DNA of 9,421 bases, taken from positions 1-9,421 of the forward strand of contig JAJDDU010000021.1 of assembly GCA_029260155.1 (NCBI GenBank), in the 5' to 3' direction. How positions within the stretch are numbered: position 1 is the stretch's first letter; each line of letters begins with the position of its first letter. Under the pieces are notes generated by a model. That model saw only the letters and a program-made list of their open reading frames with translations. It was not told the origin of the DNA and did not search any database. This DNA is from Phycisphaerae bacterium (GTDB lineage Bacteria; Planctomycetota; Phycisphaerae; UBA1845). Shown here one piece after another: positions 1-6,495 of the stretch. The position numbers and the translations under genes are program-made.

Positions 1-126
1 AGCAAACTGGAAGGCGCCAACAACAAGATCAAAGTCATCAAACGCATCGCCTACGGCTTCCACGATCTCGAATACTTCGCACTCAAAGTCAAACAGGCTC
101 TACCGGGACGTTTCTCCAGTAACTAA
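1..126 (+). CDS. ISL3-family transposase, C-terminal end (5' part outside window)
   Basis: Frame 1 is open from the first base and ends with TAA at 124-126, giving 41 residues. They include SKLEGANNKIKVIKRIAYGF, followed by HDLEYFALKVKQALPG. The pattern 'S..LEG.NNKIK.IKR.AYGF.D.EYF.LK' is the conserved C-terminal end of ISL3-family DDE transposases. It contains the last acidic catalytic residue region (the E in LEG) and the basic segment after it. The protein catalyses cut-and-paste movement of its own insertion sequence. The N-terminal zinc-binding part and the first two catalytic Asp residues lie to the left of the window, so it cannot be told whether the copy is intact. No other ISL3 sequence is seen in the window, so the fragment is the right-hand edge of an element whose body is outside. 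The family call is from recognised motif only. Confidence 0.82.
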   Translation, partial: SKLEGANNKIKVIKRIAYGFHDLEYFALKVKQALPGRFSSN

Positions 127-140
127 TTCGGAGGAGAACC
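1..140 (+). mobile_element. Right end of an ISL3-type insertion sequence (boundary approximate)
   Basis: The transposase end is followed within 14 bases by AATTCGGAGGAGAACC. Elements of the ISL3 family usually have their terminal inverted repeat directly after the transposase stop, starting with GG on the outside; read on the minus strand the outer end here would be GGTTCTCCTCC. The opposite end is outside the window, so neither the inverted repeat nor an 8-bp target duplication can be verified. The end position may be off by several bases. Confidence 0.4.
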
Positions 141-210
141 CTTTTTGTTTTCGTTGGTAAGACTGGCCACTACGCCACTCCTTGCCGCAGGGTCGGTCCC
201 TACGAAAAGT

Positions 211-227
211 GTCAATAGCGTATTGAC
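211..227. repeat. Perfect 7-bp inverted repeat GTCAATA-gcg-TATTGAC
   Basis: The arms GTCAATA and TATTGAC are exactly complementary around a 3-base centre. The size and AT-rich arms fit a dimeric regulator site better than a terminator, but no gene starts close by on either strand. Function is unknown. Confidence 0.45.
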
Positions 228-308
228 CATGGGGCCGCCCACCGACTGAGCGGCCTGTTTGGTCGGAGCGTTTCAGGGTGTGATTTCTTTGCAACTCCCC
301 ACTATAGT

Positions 309-323
309 CCCCACTTTTTGGGG
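309..323. repeat. Small hairpin CCCCA-ctttt-TGGGG
   Basis: A 5-bp perfect stem with a 5-base loop. It lies 8 bases before the larger hairpin at 331-359. Read on the minus strand it is the second of two hairpins after the tmRNA-like 3' end, so it may be part of the same structure. Confidence 0.35.
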
Positions 324-330
324 GTGCCTC

Positions 331-359
331 CGCAAGCCCTGTATTGACAAGGGCTTACG
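331..359. terminator. Hairpin beside the tmRNA-like 3' end
   Basis: CGCAAGCCCT pairs with AGGGCTTACG in nine of ten positions (one C/A mismatch) around the 9-base loop GTATTGACA. The inner seven pairs are perfect. Read on the minus strand the hairpin starts four bases after the tmRNA/tRNA-like 3' end, where a terminator would sit in a real stable-RNA gene. It has no clean U-tract, and one arm is also repeated at 400-410, so it may instead be a recombinase-binding arm. Confidence 0.4.
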
Positions 360-362
360 AAT

Positions 363-392
363 TGGAGGCGGGGGGAATCGAATTCCGTGTCC
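363..392 (-). other. Degenerate tmRNA/tRNA 3'-end-like segment (possible attachment-site remnant)
   Basis: On the minus strand the segment ends in TTCGATTCCCCCCGCCTCCA, which has the order of the 3' end of a tmRNA or tRNA: T-loop TTCGATT, a C-rich T-stem half, acceptor strand CGCCTCC and a discriminator A. The 5' half of the T-stem (CGGAA) no longer pairs with CCCCC, and no acceptor 5' half, D-arm or tag-coding region is found nearby. It is therefore not a working RNA gene. Integrating elements often carry such 3'-end copies at their junctions. Whether it derives from ssrA or from a tRNA cannot be settled by eye. Confidence 0.42.
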
Positions 393-482
393 CCCTGTTT
401 CGTAAGTCCTGATTTGACAACAATTTAACTCATAACCTCCGGTAGATGCTTCGGTTACGAACAGACTCAACAAGACCACTCT

Positions 483-533
483 TGACCGTTGCAGCCGTTT
501 GTAGACCGCATTTACTGGGGACTGACTGGGGAC
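483..533 (+). repeat. 51-bp dispersed repeat, copy 1
   Basis: This segment matches 8804-8854 in the same orientation with 47 of 51 identical bases. Its end is a tandem: ACTGGGGACT at 514-523 and again at 525-534. The GGGGACTG motif resembles short palindromic repeats spread through many planctomycete genomes, some linked to REP-associated Y1 transposases; that link is from memory. In this copy the hairpin arm present in copy 2 has been lost. Confidence 0.75.
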
Positions 534-716
534 TCACGCAGCCCGAGCGGCGAGAACTCGCGCACAAAAGTGCAGAATGTCTTGGCGGACCGCCCTGCGG
601 GCTGCCCCGACTCCAGGTGAGCACGAATGGGAATCTGGACATCGTCCGTCTGAAAACCCGCCCTTGACACGGACACGTTCGTGGAAGTTTTCAGGAGGGA
701 CAGGAGTACGCCTCTA

Positions 717-2948
717 TTAGAATACGCGGACCCGGGCCGTGCTCCGACGAGACGTATGAGTGGGGTCCGCCTCTTCGAGTTCGGCGCCGTTCAGCACCCG
801 GTTCGGTGCCATGTCCTCGACGGTGTAATGAAATGTGCGCCATCCGTGGAACCCCGACGACGGCGTGAATAACAAGAACGCAGCGTCCGACTGGGATGGA
901 TCGTCCCCGGGGTTGACCACCTCGATCGTGCCGTAGGAGCGCTCGATGATATCCGGTTGGCCGTCTTCGAGATCGATGTCGCGCCCGGCAACGCGAACGA
1001 AACGAAGCCCGTCGTCGTCCGGATCAAAGTCGTTGGCCAGTGCGTCGATGACGCTAGTCTGACCGGACGACACATTGCTGTGGTCGTTGCGCGCCCGGGG
1101 CCGGTGGTTAATCTCGTAGGCGATGATGCCGCCCGAGGGGTCGTTCTGCCCGCCCGAGGGGACGTACACCATCCCGTTAGCGATCACGCTGCCGCCGTTC
1201 ATCGCGGCGTGGTGCGGCTTGCCCAAACCTAGGTCGAACACCCCGTCGAGATCGTCGGTCTGGTCGACGAACAGCGTGTCGCCGTCCCGCGCATCAAGCA
1301 CAAAGAGCCGCCCCGACGACGTCGTTACAAAGATCAGATGACGCGTCACGGACACGTGACGTAACGCCGCGCCCGCGGGCAATTCGACGTAGTCCGCTCC
1401 GCCCGACCGATGCCACAACGAATGACCGTTCGATGCCCTCAATGCGTACACTTTCACGCGCATCCCGGTCGCGGGATCGTCGTCATCCTCCGTGTCTTCG
1501 ACGTCCGCCCAGAACGCGGGACTGAACGTCGCGAAGAACGCGTTCGGGTGCAAGCCGGTATCCAGCGACGTCCCGAATTGCGCATCCGAGAACCCGTCGT
1601 CGATCCCCTCGAAGCCCGCGACGTAAATCACGCCATTCGCGACCGCGGCTCCTGCCTGAATGCCGCCAATGCCGGTCGGTTGGCTAATCTGGCGTTCCCA
1701 GATGGTGTCGCCGCTGTCGCGTTCCACTACGCGAAAGAGCCCGCCCTTGCTTCCGTTGCCGGCTAGGTCGCGCCAGTGTCCCTGGACCTTCGCCTTAAAG
1801 AGGATCGGCGGGGAGAGAACGTCCGCGTCGCGCGGACCGTCCGGGTTATTCGGGCCCGTGGACACCGGCTCGTTGAGATTGAAAACGTCGCCGGTGTGAT
1901 ACTGGCTCGTCCAGGCGAACGCGCCGGTCTCGAAATCGATGGCGTATAGCGAGTCACTCCGATCAACGTAGCCTTCCGGCGCCAAATCAGGATCGGGATA
2001 GCCTTCGTACGGAACGGAGGTGTTCTGACCGGTGCCCCCGAAGATGTAGCCGCGCTGAAAATCGACCGCCAGACCGGCGCCCGCGGAGACGCCCGTACCG
2101 TACGGGTCGCCGGTCGCCGGATCAATGTCGATCGTTGGAGTGCGCCACACCTCGACCGGCTGTGCGGGATCGGAGACTTCATACGCGATCGACAGGCCGA
2201 TCTCGCCGCCTTGCAGGAGCGCGTCGTTCACGATGACGTTGACGCTTGCGATGAGGATCGCTCCGTCCGATGTTTCCACAATGACGGGGTCGCCCAGAAC
2301 CGACGTCAGCGGCATGTCCGGAACGAGTTGGAACGGGTCAATTTCCTGCGTGCTCGGATCGAAGTCCACCTCCGCCCCACCGTCGCGCTCCACCAGATGC
2401 ACCTGGCCGTAGAATGAACCGATCAGCCACACATGCGTGTCCGTCACCACCGGAGCAGTGTAGAACAGCTCCGGGGCAGCCGGCGGATCGCCCATCTCGA
2501 AATCCGGGTCCACCAGCGTCGTCGTCCAGTGATCGTTCGCGTCCAAGATCGCCCCGCTGCGGGCGTCACGTGCAAACAACGTTCCCAATGCATCTACGTA
2601 GTAGATGGTCCCGTTGCGAACAATCGGCGACGCCACCACCCCGACCACCGGACTCGGAAAGACCAGTCCCAGCGCGCCCTCCAGGGCGAACCCGGTCGGA
2701 GCCGGCTCGGAGACCATCGTGTCGTCGTTGAATGTTTCCCACGCCCGCCTCATGTACCGCGCATTGTGCGTGTTGAACCCGAACGCGAAGGGATTGAAGT
2801 TCGAGTTCCTGTAATCATGTGAGTACAGCGGCCAGTCGGAACCGGACGCGGGCGCGACACCGCCCGCCGGCGGCATCAGTCCCAACATGCCCGCCGCGAT
2901 CATTCCCGTGCAACGAATTCGTGTCCAACGTCGTGCAAGTGATTTCAT
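717..2948 (-). CDS. Exported PQQ-type beta-propeller protein with C-terminal cadherin-like domain
   Basis: The 743-residue protein starts at the ATG at 2948, chosen over an upstream in-frame start because AGGAG lies 8 bases before it. Residues 1-34 form a signal peptide (basic RRWTRIR, hydrophobic core, VAPA before the likely cut). Residues 38 to about 613 are a propeller with PQQ-type strands such as ASPIVRNGTIYYVDALGTLF, GRLFVLDARDGDTLF and ANGVIYVAGFEG. The segment RGYIFGGTGQNTS ... DSLYAIDFETGAFAW resembles polyvinyl-alcohol- and alcohol-dehydrogenase propellers. The mature part has no cysteine, so neither a CxxCH haem site nor the vicinal disulfide of PQQ dehydrogenases is present; a structural or binding role is at least as likely as redox catalysis. 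Residues about 614-743 read PRARNDHSNV ... VIDALANDFDPDDDGL ... FTPSSGFHGWRTFHYTVED, a cadherin-like/Big-type surface domain. There is no PEP-CTERM or dockerin tail. It is transcribed alone. Confidence 0.85.
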   Translation of the reverse strand: MKSLARRWTRIRCTGMIAAGMLGLMPPAGGVAPASGSDWPLYSHDYRNSNFNPFAFGFNTHNARYMRRAWETFNDDTMVSEPAPTGFALEGALGLVFPSPVVGVVASPIVRNGTIYYVDALGTLFARDARSGAILDANDHWTTTLVDPDFEMGDPPAAPELFYTAPVVTDTHVWLIGSFYGQVHLVERDGGAEVDFDPSTQEIDPFQLVPDMPLTSVLGDPVIVETSDGAILIASVNVIVNDALLQGGEIGLSIAYEVSDPAQPVEVWRTPTIDIDPATGDPYGTGVSAGAGLAVDFQRGYIFGGTGQNTSVPYEGYPDPDLAPEGYVDRSDSLYAIDFETGAFAWTSQYHTGDVFNLNEPVSTGPNNPDGPRDADVLSPPILFKAKVQGHWRDLAGNGSKGGLFRVVERDSGDTIWERQISQPTGIGGIQAGAAVANGVIYVAGFEGIDDGFSDAQFGTSLDTGLHPNAFFATFSPAFWADVEDTEDDDDPATGMRVKVYALRASNGHSLWHRSGGADYVELPAGAALRHVSVTRHLIFVTTSSGRLFVLDARDGDTLFVDQTDDLDGVFDLGLGKPHHAAMNGGSVIANGMVYVPSGGQNDPSGGIIAYEINHRPRARNDHSNVSSGQTSVIDALANDFDPDDDGLRFVRVAGRDIDLEDGQPDIIERSYGTIEVVNPGDDPSQSDAAFLLFTPSSGFHGWRTFHYTVEDMAPNRVLNGAELEEADPTHTSRRSTARVRVF

Positions 2949-2955
2949 TCTGCTT

Positions 2956-2962
2956 TCTCCTC
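2956..2962 (-). promoter_or_regulatory. Ribosome binding site GAGGAGA of the PQQ-type propeller gene
   Basis: On the minus strand AGGAG is followed by 8 bases and then the ATG at 2948. It decides the start, because the in-frame start 36 bases upstream would put this site inside the coding region and leave the signal peptide preceded by 12 extra residues. Confidence 0.75.
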
Positions 2963-3016
2963 GAGGTGTCCGCGCGTACCACAACTACCAGCAATGAGAC
3001 GTGCCCGCCGACTTAC

Positions 3017-3040
3017 CCGGTCTACCACGATCCAGACCGG
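3017..3040 (-). repeat. Hairpin in the leader of the PQQ-type propeller gene
   Basis: CCGGTCT (3017-3023) is a perfect 7-bp inverse of AGACCGG (3034-3040), with a 10-base loop. It lies about 70 bases before the start codon on the minus strand. It could fold in the 5' leader or act as an operator. No promoter hexamers could be assigned with confidence in this gap. Confidence 0.4.
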
Positions 3041-3096
3041 TGGCGTCCGTCCACGTCGATGAAGCCCCGGAGTCGATGCGATACCCAACGGACGCT

Positions 3097-3615
3097 TCAA
3101 CACCCCGTTGGTCGGCTCAGCCCGAAAGTCCTTGCAGCCAAAATAACCTGACCACGCCGAACCTCCCACGGCGAGCGGCACAGTATCTGGGCGATCTTGA
3201 GCCTCCCCAGAGCCGGGCACAGGATCTTGAAACGCTGTACGGTGTGGCGCACCAACTCCGGGAATTCGTTGACTGGCTCGCGAATCTGCACGAGGGCATC
3301 TGAGCCTTCCTCGTCAATGCATTTCATCCAGAATGCGATGGTGGCCGCGGTTACCAGGAATGCATCGGCTGTCTGCTTCGCGGACCAAGCCCGTGCAGCG
3401 CGCAACTCAAGAATGGCCATACGCTCGATGGGTGCGTAATGTGGCCGTTTGTGCGGAGCGCATGCACGGCTTAACCGTGCTCGACCAGAAGTTTTTGCTC
3501 CAGCTCCCAGCTCGACCCGTTGAACCGACACCGTTGACCGAGCCGGACGCGGCCCTGAGGTCATCGTCGTTGACTGATCCCACCACGACGAGCCGCTCCG
3601 CCACGCTCTATACAT
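3097..3615 (-). pseudogene. Truncated DDE integrase-type transposase relic (N-terminal HTH part only)
   Basis: The 172-residue frame contains, at residues about 45-147 (roughly 3175-3480), a recognisable helix-turn-helix half of an rve/IS481-like transposase: APHKRPHYAPIERMAILELR, WSAKQTADAFLVTAATIAFW, DALVQIREPVNEFPELVRHT, then LCPALGRLKIAQILCR. Relatives I recall continue with a GLHL..TTVGRM segment and a catalytic rve domain. Here the match stops at CR and runs into 25 unrelated residues and a TGA. The DDE catalytic half is absent, so it cannot transpose. Residues 1-44 do not look related; a neighbouring frame reads ELEQKLLVEH, which may be the lost coiled-coil start and would mean a frameshift. 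It begins 4 bases after the stop of the LVIVD gene and lies in the upstream gap of the PQQ-type gene. The outer boundaries are not defined. Confidence 0.72.
3464..3480 (-). repeat. Hairpin GCACGG-cttaa-CCGTGC
   Basis: A perfect 6-bp stem with a 5-base loop inside the transposase relic, about 140 bases downstream of the LVIVD gene stop on the minus strand. It has no U-tract, so terminator function is doubtful. Confidence 0.35.
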
Positions 3616-3618
3616 GCG

Positions 3619-5721
3619 TCAACCGCCGGCAAAGGCCTGCTGGAAACTTCCGAAGTCACCGAAGTCGACGTCATCGTCGAGGTCGAAGTCAAACGCTCCA
3701 CAGCCTTCGCCGTAGGGGTCCGACTCCGGGCCGGTCACGCATCCAGTCCAGGCGGCAAAGTCATCGAGGTCCACGTCATCATCGTCGTCGTAGTCGCCAT
3801 TGTGGGAGCAAGTGCCGAAGATCCGTAGACCTGTTACCCCATCAGCGACATAGACTCGACCAGTGCCAAGTGCAACGGCAAGGGCGTCCCCGGGCGTGTT
3901 GATGAAGTCATCGCTCGTCGGGTTAGTCGGACTCGAGACGTCCAGTATGCGTACGCCCTCGCCGGAGTCCGTGACGTATGCTTTGTCGTTTTCGACGACA
4001 ACACGCCCGGGAGTCAGGCCGGCCTCGTAATAGACGCCGATCACATGTGGAGCCATTGGGTTGCTGACGTCCACGATCCGCACCCTGTCGTTGAAGAAAT
4101 CAGTGAGATAGGCCAAATCGTCGAGAACGAACACGCCGAACGCGCTGCCGACGCTACTGAGGTGGCCCACCTGATTCGGATTCCTGGGGTCCGAGATGTC
4201 GTATATGAACATCCCCGCGATGTCGGCGGCAATGTAGGCGTATGCGCCGTCCGCGCACACATCCTGCACGAATGACGATGCGACGGGTATGAACGCGACC
4301 TCGTGCGGATCGGATCGATCCGATACGTCCACGACGCGCACACCGGCCTGCAGATCCGTCACGTAGGCATAATCCCCCTGCACTGAGAGCCGACGGGCAT
4401 AATCGAATCCGTCTTCGGCTCCGGTCTCCACCGGATTGAACGGATCAGAGACGTTCACCACCCGAAGCCCGCTGGCCCGCGCCGCAGCGTAGGCGAAGCC
4501 ATCGGCCACTTCTACGTCAAGGGCGATGTCCGGGAATCCGACCGCAGCGACCCTGGCGGGCTGTGACGCTTCATCGACGTTGAGTACCAGGAGTCCCGCT
4601 CCGACGCCGCCGGCAGTGGCCAGGTACGCATATCCGTTGGCCGCATCCGTGCCGTAGACCGAGCCGCCTAGCGCTCCAAACTCGGCCGTCTGAACCGGAT
4701 TGTCGGGATCTGAGAAATCGATGATCCGGGAAGAGCTGCCACTAGCGGTGTACCCGTAGTCGCCGCTGAAGATCAGGCGGCTGGCGTGCCCTTCCGCGAA
4801 CGTTCCCGTTTCCGTCAATTGAACCGGATCGGTGGCGTCGAACATCGTGATTCCGGCAAACGGATCAACGGCGTAGGCCATGTCGCCGGAGAAGGCAACC
4901 TCCCGAACGTTGCCGGTAAGGCTGTAGGTGGCCAGCGTCGGAAGAAACTCGGAAATAGGACTGCCCACGATGTCGATCACGACGAAATCAGAGACAGAGG
5001 TATCGCCCAGGTAGCCGTAGGCGCCGCGAACGAAGATCCTTGTGCCGTAGTTGAGGGAAACCTTTAGCCCGTGCAAGGAGCCGTCAGGGAAGATGGCGAA
5101 TTTGACCATCCGGTTGCCGGCCGAGTAGAGGAACCCGTCGGCGATGAACACGTCGGCCGAGAAGGACATTCCCAGCGCCCCGTTGAACCCGGCCGTATAC
5201 ATCTTGCCAGGGTCGCTGACGTCGACCCATTGCACGAAGCCGAAGTCCGCGGAGATATAGGCAAAGTTGCCCCGCACATGCACGGCCCGCGCAGGCACCG
5301 GAACACTGAAGTAGGTCAGATCGTGCGTTCCGAGTTGAGACGGGGCGCTGGCGTTCTGCAGGTCCCACACTTCGAGCCCGCCCTCATCGGCCGCAATGTA
5401 GAGGCGCTGATTCGACGGCGTGTAGTACAGGTCCAGGACCAGCCCCTGCGTCTGTATCGTGTCGGAGAGTAGCGCCGGCGCGAAGGGATCCGCCACGTCC
5501 CAAACCAGCACGGCGCCACCGGAGCCTGAAAACAGAATCTGCCGTGATTCGTCCTGCGCAACAGCGTAGGTGGCCCCGAAGGACCAGAATCCACACGACT
5601 CGGACGGCTGGGCACCGGCACTCTGCGCGAGCGCCGCCATCGCGAGAGTCGCCATCCCGACCGCGCGCGGTCCGGGACCGCAGGCACGGGACACCGGCCC
5701 GGATCTTAGTTGCCTAGTCAT
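3619..5721 (-). CDS. Exported LVIVD-repeat beta-propeller protein with C-terminal dockerin-like domain
   Basis: The 700-residue protein starts at the ATG at 5721, 7 bases after AAGGAG; the longer frame to 5784 has no such site. Residues 1-37 are a signal peptide ending MATLAMAALAQSAGA before QPS. The body is a chain of LVIVD-type propeller repeats. The clearest are LRVVNVSDPFNP, VRVVDVSDRSDP, MFIYDISDPRNP, VRIVDVSNPMAP and VRILDVSSPTNP, spaced 42-43 residues apart from about residue 419 to 600; looser copies (LEVWDLQNASAP, FVQWVDVSDPG, SRIIDFSDPDNP) fill the N-terminal half. Residues about 641-700 form two calcium-binding loops, DYDDDDDVDLDDF and DFDLDDDVDFGDF, joined by a segment with two cysteines. 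This is the dockerin-like tail common on planctomycete secreted proteins, thought to help surface attachment or assembly. Ligand and partner are unknown. No enzyme motif is seen. It is probably transcribed alone: the nearest intact upstream gene starts more than 700 bp away. Confidence 0.88.
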   Translation of the reverse strand: MTRQLRSGPVSRACGPGPRAVGMATLAMAALAQSAGAQPSESCGFWSFGATYAVAQDESRQILFSGSGGAVLVWDVADPFAPALLSDTIQTQGLVLDLYYTPSNQRLYIAADEGGLEVWDLQNASAPSQLGTHDLTYFSVPVPARAVHVRGNFAYISADFGFVQWVDVSDPGKMYTAGFNGALGMSFSADVFIADGFLYSAGNRMVKFAIFPDGSLHGLKVSLNYGTRIFVRGAYGYLGDTSVSDFVVIDIVGSPISEFLPTLATYSLTGNVREVAFSGDMAYAVDPFAGITMFDATDPVQLTETGTFAEGHASRLIFSGDYGYTASGSSSRIIDFSDPDNPVQTAEFGALGGSVYGTDAANGYAYLATAGGVGAGLLVLNVDEASQPARVAAVGFPDIALDVEVADGFAYAAARASGLRVVNVSDPFNPVETGAEDGFDYARRLSVQGDYAYVTDLQAGVRVVDVSDRSDPHEVAFIPVASSFVQDVCADGAYAYIAADIAGMFIYDISDPRNPNQVGHLSSVGSAFGVFVLDDLAYLTDFFNDRVRIVDVSNPMAPHVIGVYYEAGLTPGRVVVENDKAYVTDSGEGVRILDVSSPTNPTSDDFINTPGDALAVALGTGRVYVADGVTGLRIFGTCSHNGDYDDDDDVDLDDFAAWTGCVTGPESDPYGEGCGAFDFDLDDDVDFGDFGSFQQAFAGG

Positions 5722-5728
5722 ATCCTTG

Positions 5729-5734
5729 CTCCTT
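5729..5734 (-). promoter_or_regulatory. Ribosome binding site AAGGAG of the LVIVD-dockerin gene
   Basis: On the minus strand AAGGAG is followed by 7 bases and the ATG at 5721. It favours this start over the ATG-type start at 5784, which would add 21 residues before the signal peptide. Confidence 0.75.
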
Positions 5735-6001
5735 CCGATGCACCGTATTCGATCCCCCCGCAGTGCCAGCGCTCGCCGCACCATAAATTAGTCGCGCCGC
5801 CGTGGTGATCCTTACACGCCGCGATCGACTGGCTGCTCCCCGTGCAAACAAAACGCTTCCGTGTTCGTATCGGCGATGGTGCCTTCATACGACAGGGTCA
5901 GGCTGGGCGAACCGGTGATTGGCCGTGCTGTGGCGGTCATCGACGTTGCGCTCCGTCGCCGACAATCTTCTTTAAGTAGCTGCATGAATCCTGCCTCGAT
6001 T

Positions 6002-6423
6002 CTACTTAGCTCGTCCACTGGTTGCCACCGTTTGGGGGGCGCATCGCATCAGAATGTGGTCGATGTTTCGACCGTCCTTTCGCTCGCCATTGCCCAGCTT
6101 GGCGAACGAGTGCGTTACATCCCGATGCACTGACGCCCTGCGGCGGCGGCGCTCCCCGGCGAGGACCACGGCCCCGATGGCCAGCACGGTCATGGTGGCC
6201 GGCTCCGGCACAACCGTGATGCGGGCGACATCCAGGCCAAAGAAGTCGGCTTCTGCGCCGATGTCTCCGATACCCAGGATTCCGGCGTGCGGTATGGTGA
6301 TCACGCCGAACTCGTCGGGGCGCCGATGTTCTCGACGATGTCCAACAAATGCACCCGCCCCGCCATTACGTCCCATACCATCGGACCGCGTGTCGAAACA
6401 AGGAGACCACGCCTGGGTGTCAT
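6002..6423 (-). pseudogene. Decayed PEP-CTERM protein gene, C-terminal part with a frameshift
   Basis: One frame (6002 to about 6316) reads DEFGVITIPHAGILGIGDIG, AEADFFGLDVARITV and VPEPATMTVLAIGAVVLAGERRRRR, a textbook PEP-CTERM sorting tail: Pro-Glu-Pro, a membrane helix and a basic cluster. Instead of stopping there it runs 45 residues further to a TAG at 6002. Upstream, protein-like sequence is in another frame: GPMVWDVMAGRVHLLDIVENIGAP, from about 6423 to 6316, then out-of-frame residues and a TGA at 6301-6303. Joining the two frames at about 6316, a shift of one base, gives a continuous sensible protein, so a frameshift is likely. No signal peptide or start is found upstream; the frame carrying the upstream part is closed by a TAG about 9 codons before 6423. 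It is read as a broken remnant, perhaps of a duplicated PEP-CTERM gene. A sequencing error at the junction is possible but would not explain the missing N terminus. Confidence 0.62.
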
Positions 6424-6424
6424 C

Positions 6425-6485
6425 GCGGCCGTGTGCGGCTGCTACCGCCCGAGCGCCGGGGAAGCAGCCGCATGCGTACGGCCGC
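6425..6485 (-). terminator. Long hairpin just after the spondin-domain gene (terminator-like)
   Basis: TGCGGCTGCT (6434-6443) pairs perfectly with AGCAGCCGCA (6463-6472). Outside it GCGGCCGT (6425-6432) pairs with ACGGCCGC (6478-6485), with a 1-versus-5-base bulge between the stems. The 19-base loop can form a further 4-bp stem. In total 18 mostly G/C pairs lie 10 bases downstream of the stop at 6496. There is no U-tract, so it may be a non-canonical terminator or an mRNA 3'-end stabiliser. Confidence 0.6.
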
Positions 6486-6495
6486 CATGAGTAAT

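Larger units (their letters stand above)
331..420. other. Recombination-site-like cluster of repeated arms
   Basis: Three related arms surround the tmRNA-like core. CGCAAGCCCTG-TATTGACAA (331-350) recurs as CGTAAGTCCTG-ATTTGACAA (401-420), a direct repeat with 16 of 20 matches. AGGGCTTACGA (350-360) is the inverse of TCGTAAGTCCT (400-410) with 10 of 11 matches, so the core 361-399 is flanked by inverted arms. This arrangement resembles the attachment site of a tyrosine recombinase. No integrase gene is present in the window. Confidence 0.4.
127..716. other. Intergenic region with repeats and hairpins, no convincing gene
   Basis: About 590 bp separate the IS end from the 3' end of the minus-strand propeller gene. 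Short open frames on both strands (for example 446-667 +) show no recognisable protein pattern and no good ribosome binding site. The stretch holds a palindrome (211-227), two hairpins (309-323, 331-359), a tmRNA/tRNA-3'-end-like segment (363-392), repeated arms that frame it (to 420), and one copy of a 51-bp repeat (483-533). Two small overlapping palindromes of G/C lie at 585-602. No U-tract terminator for the propeller gene ending at 717 was found. Confidence 0.6.

Noticed and set aside
363..392. Functional tmRNA gene
   Set aside because: Only the 3'-end-like part exists; the T-stem is broken and there is no tag-reading region or 5' acceptor half within reach.
421..475. tRNA-Met-like string ACTCATAACCTCCGG
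   Set aside because: The anticodon-loop-like string is present, but the flanking bases do not pair as an anticodon stem and no D-arm, T-arm or acceptor stem could be folded.
446..667. Plus-strand open frame of 73 codons containing repeat copy 1
   Set aside because: It has no ribosome binding site or recognised motif, and it runs through a dispersed repeat; chance opening in GC-rich DNA is enough.
5812..6018. Minus-strand open frame of 68 codons upstream of the LVIVD gene
   Set aside because: The start lacks a ribosome site and the translation resembles nothing I know; it may be a scrap of a lost gene, but that cannot be supported.
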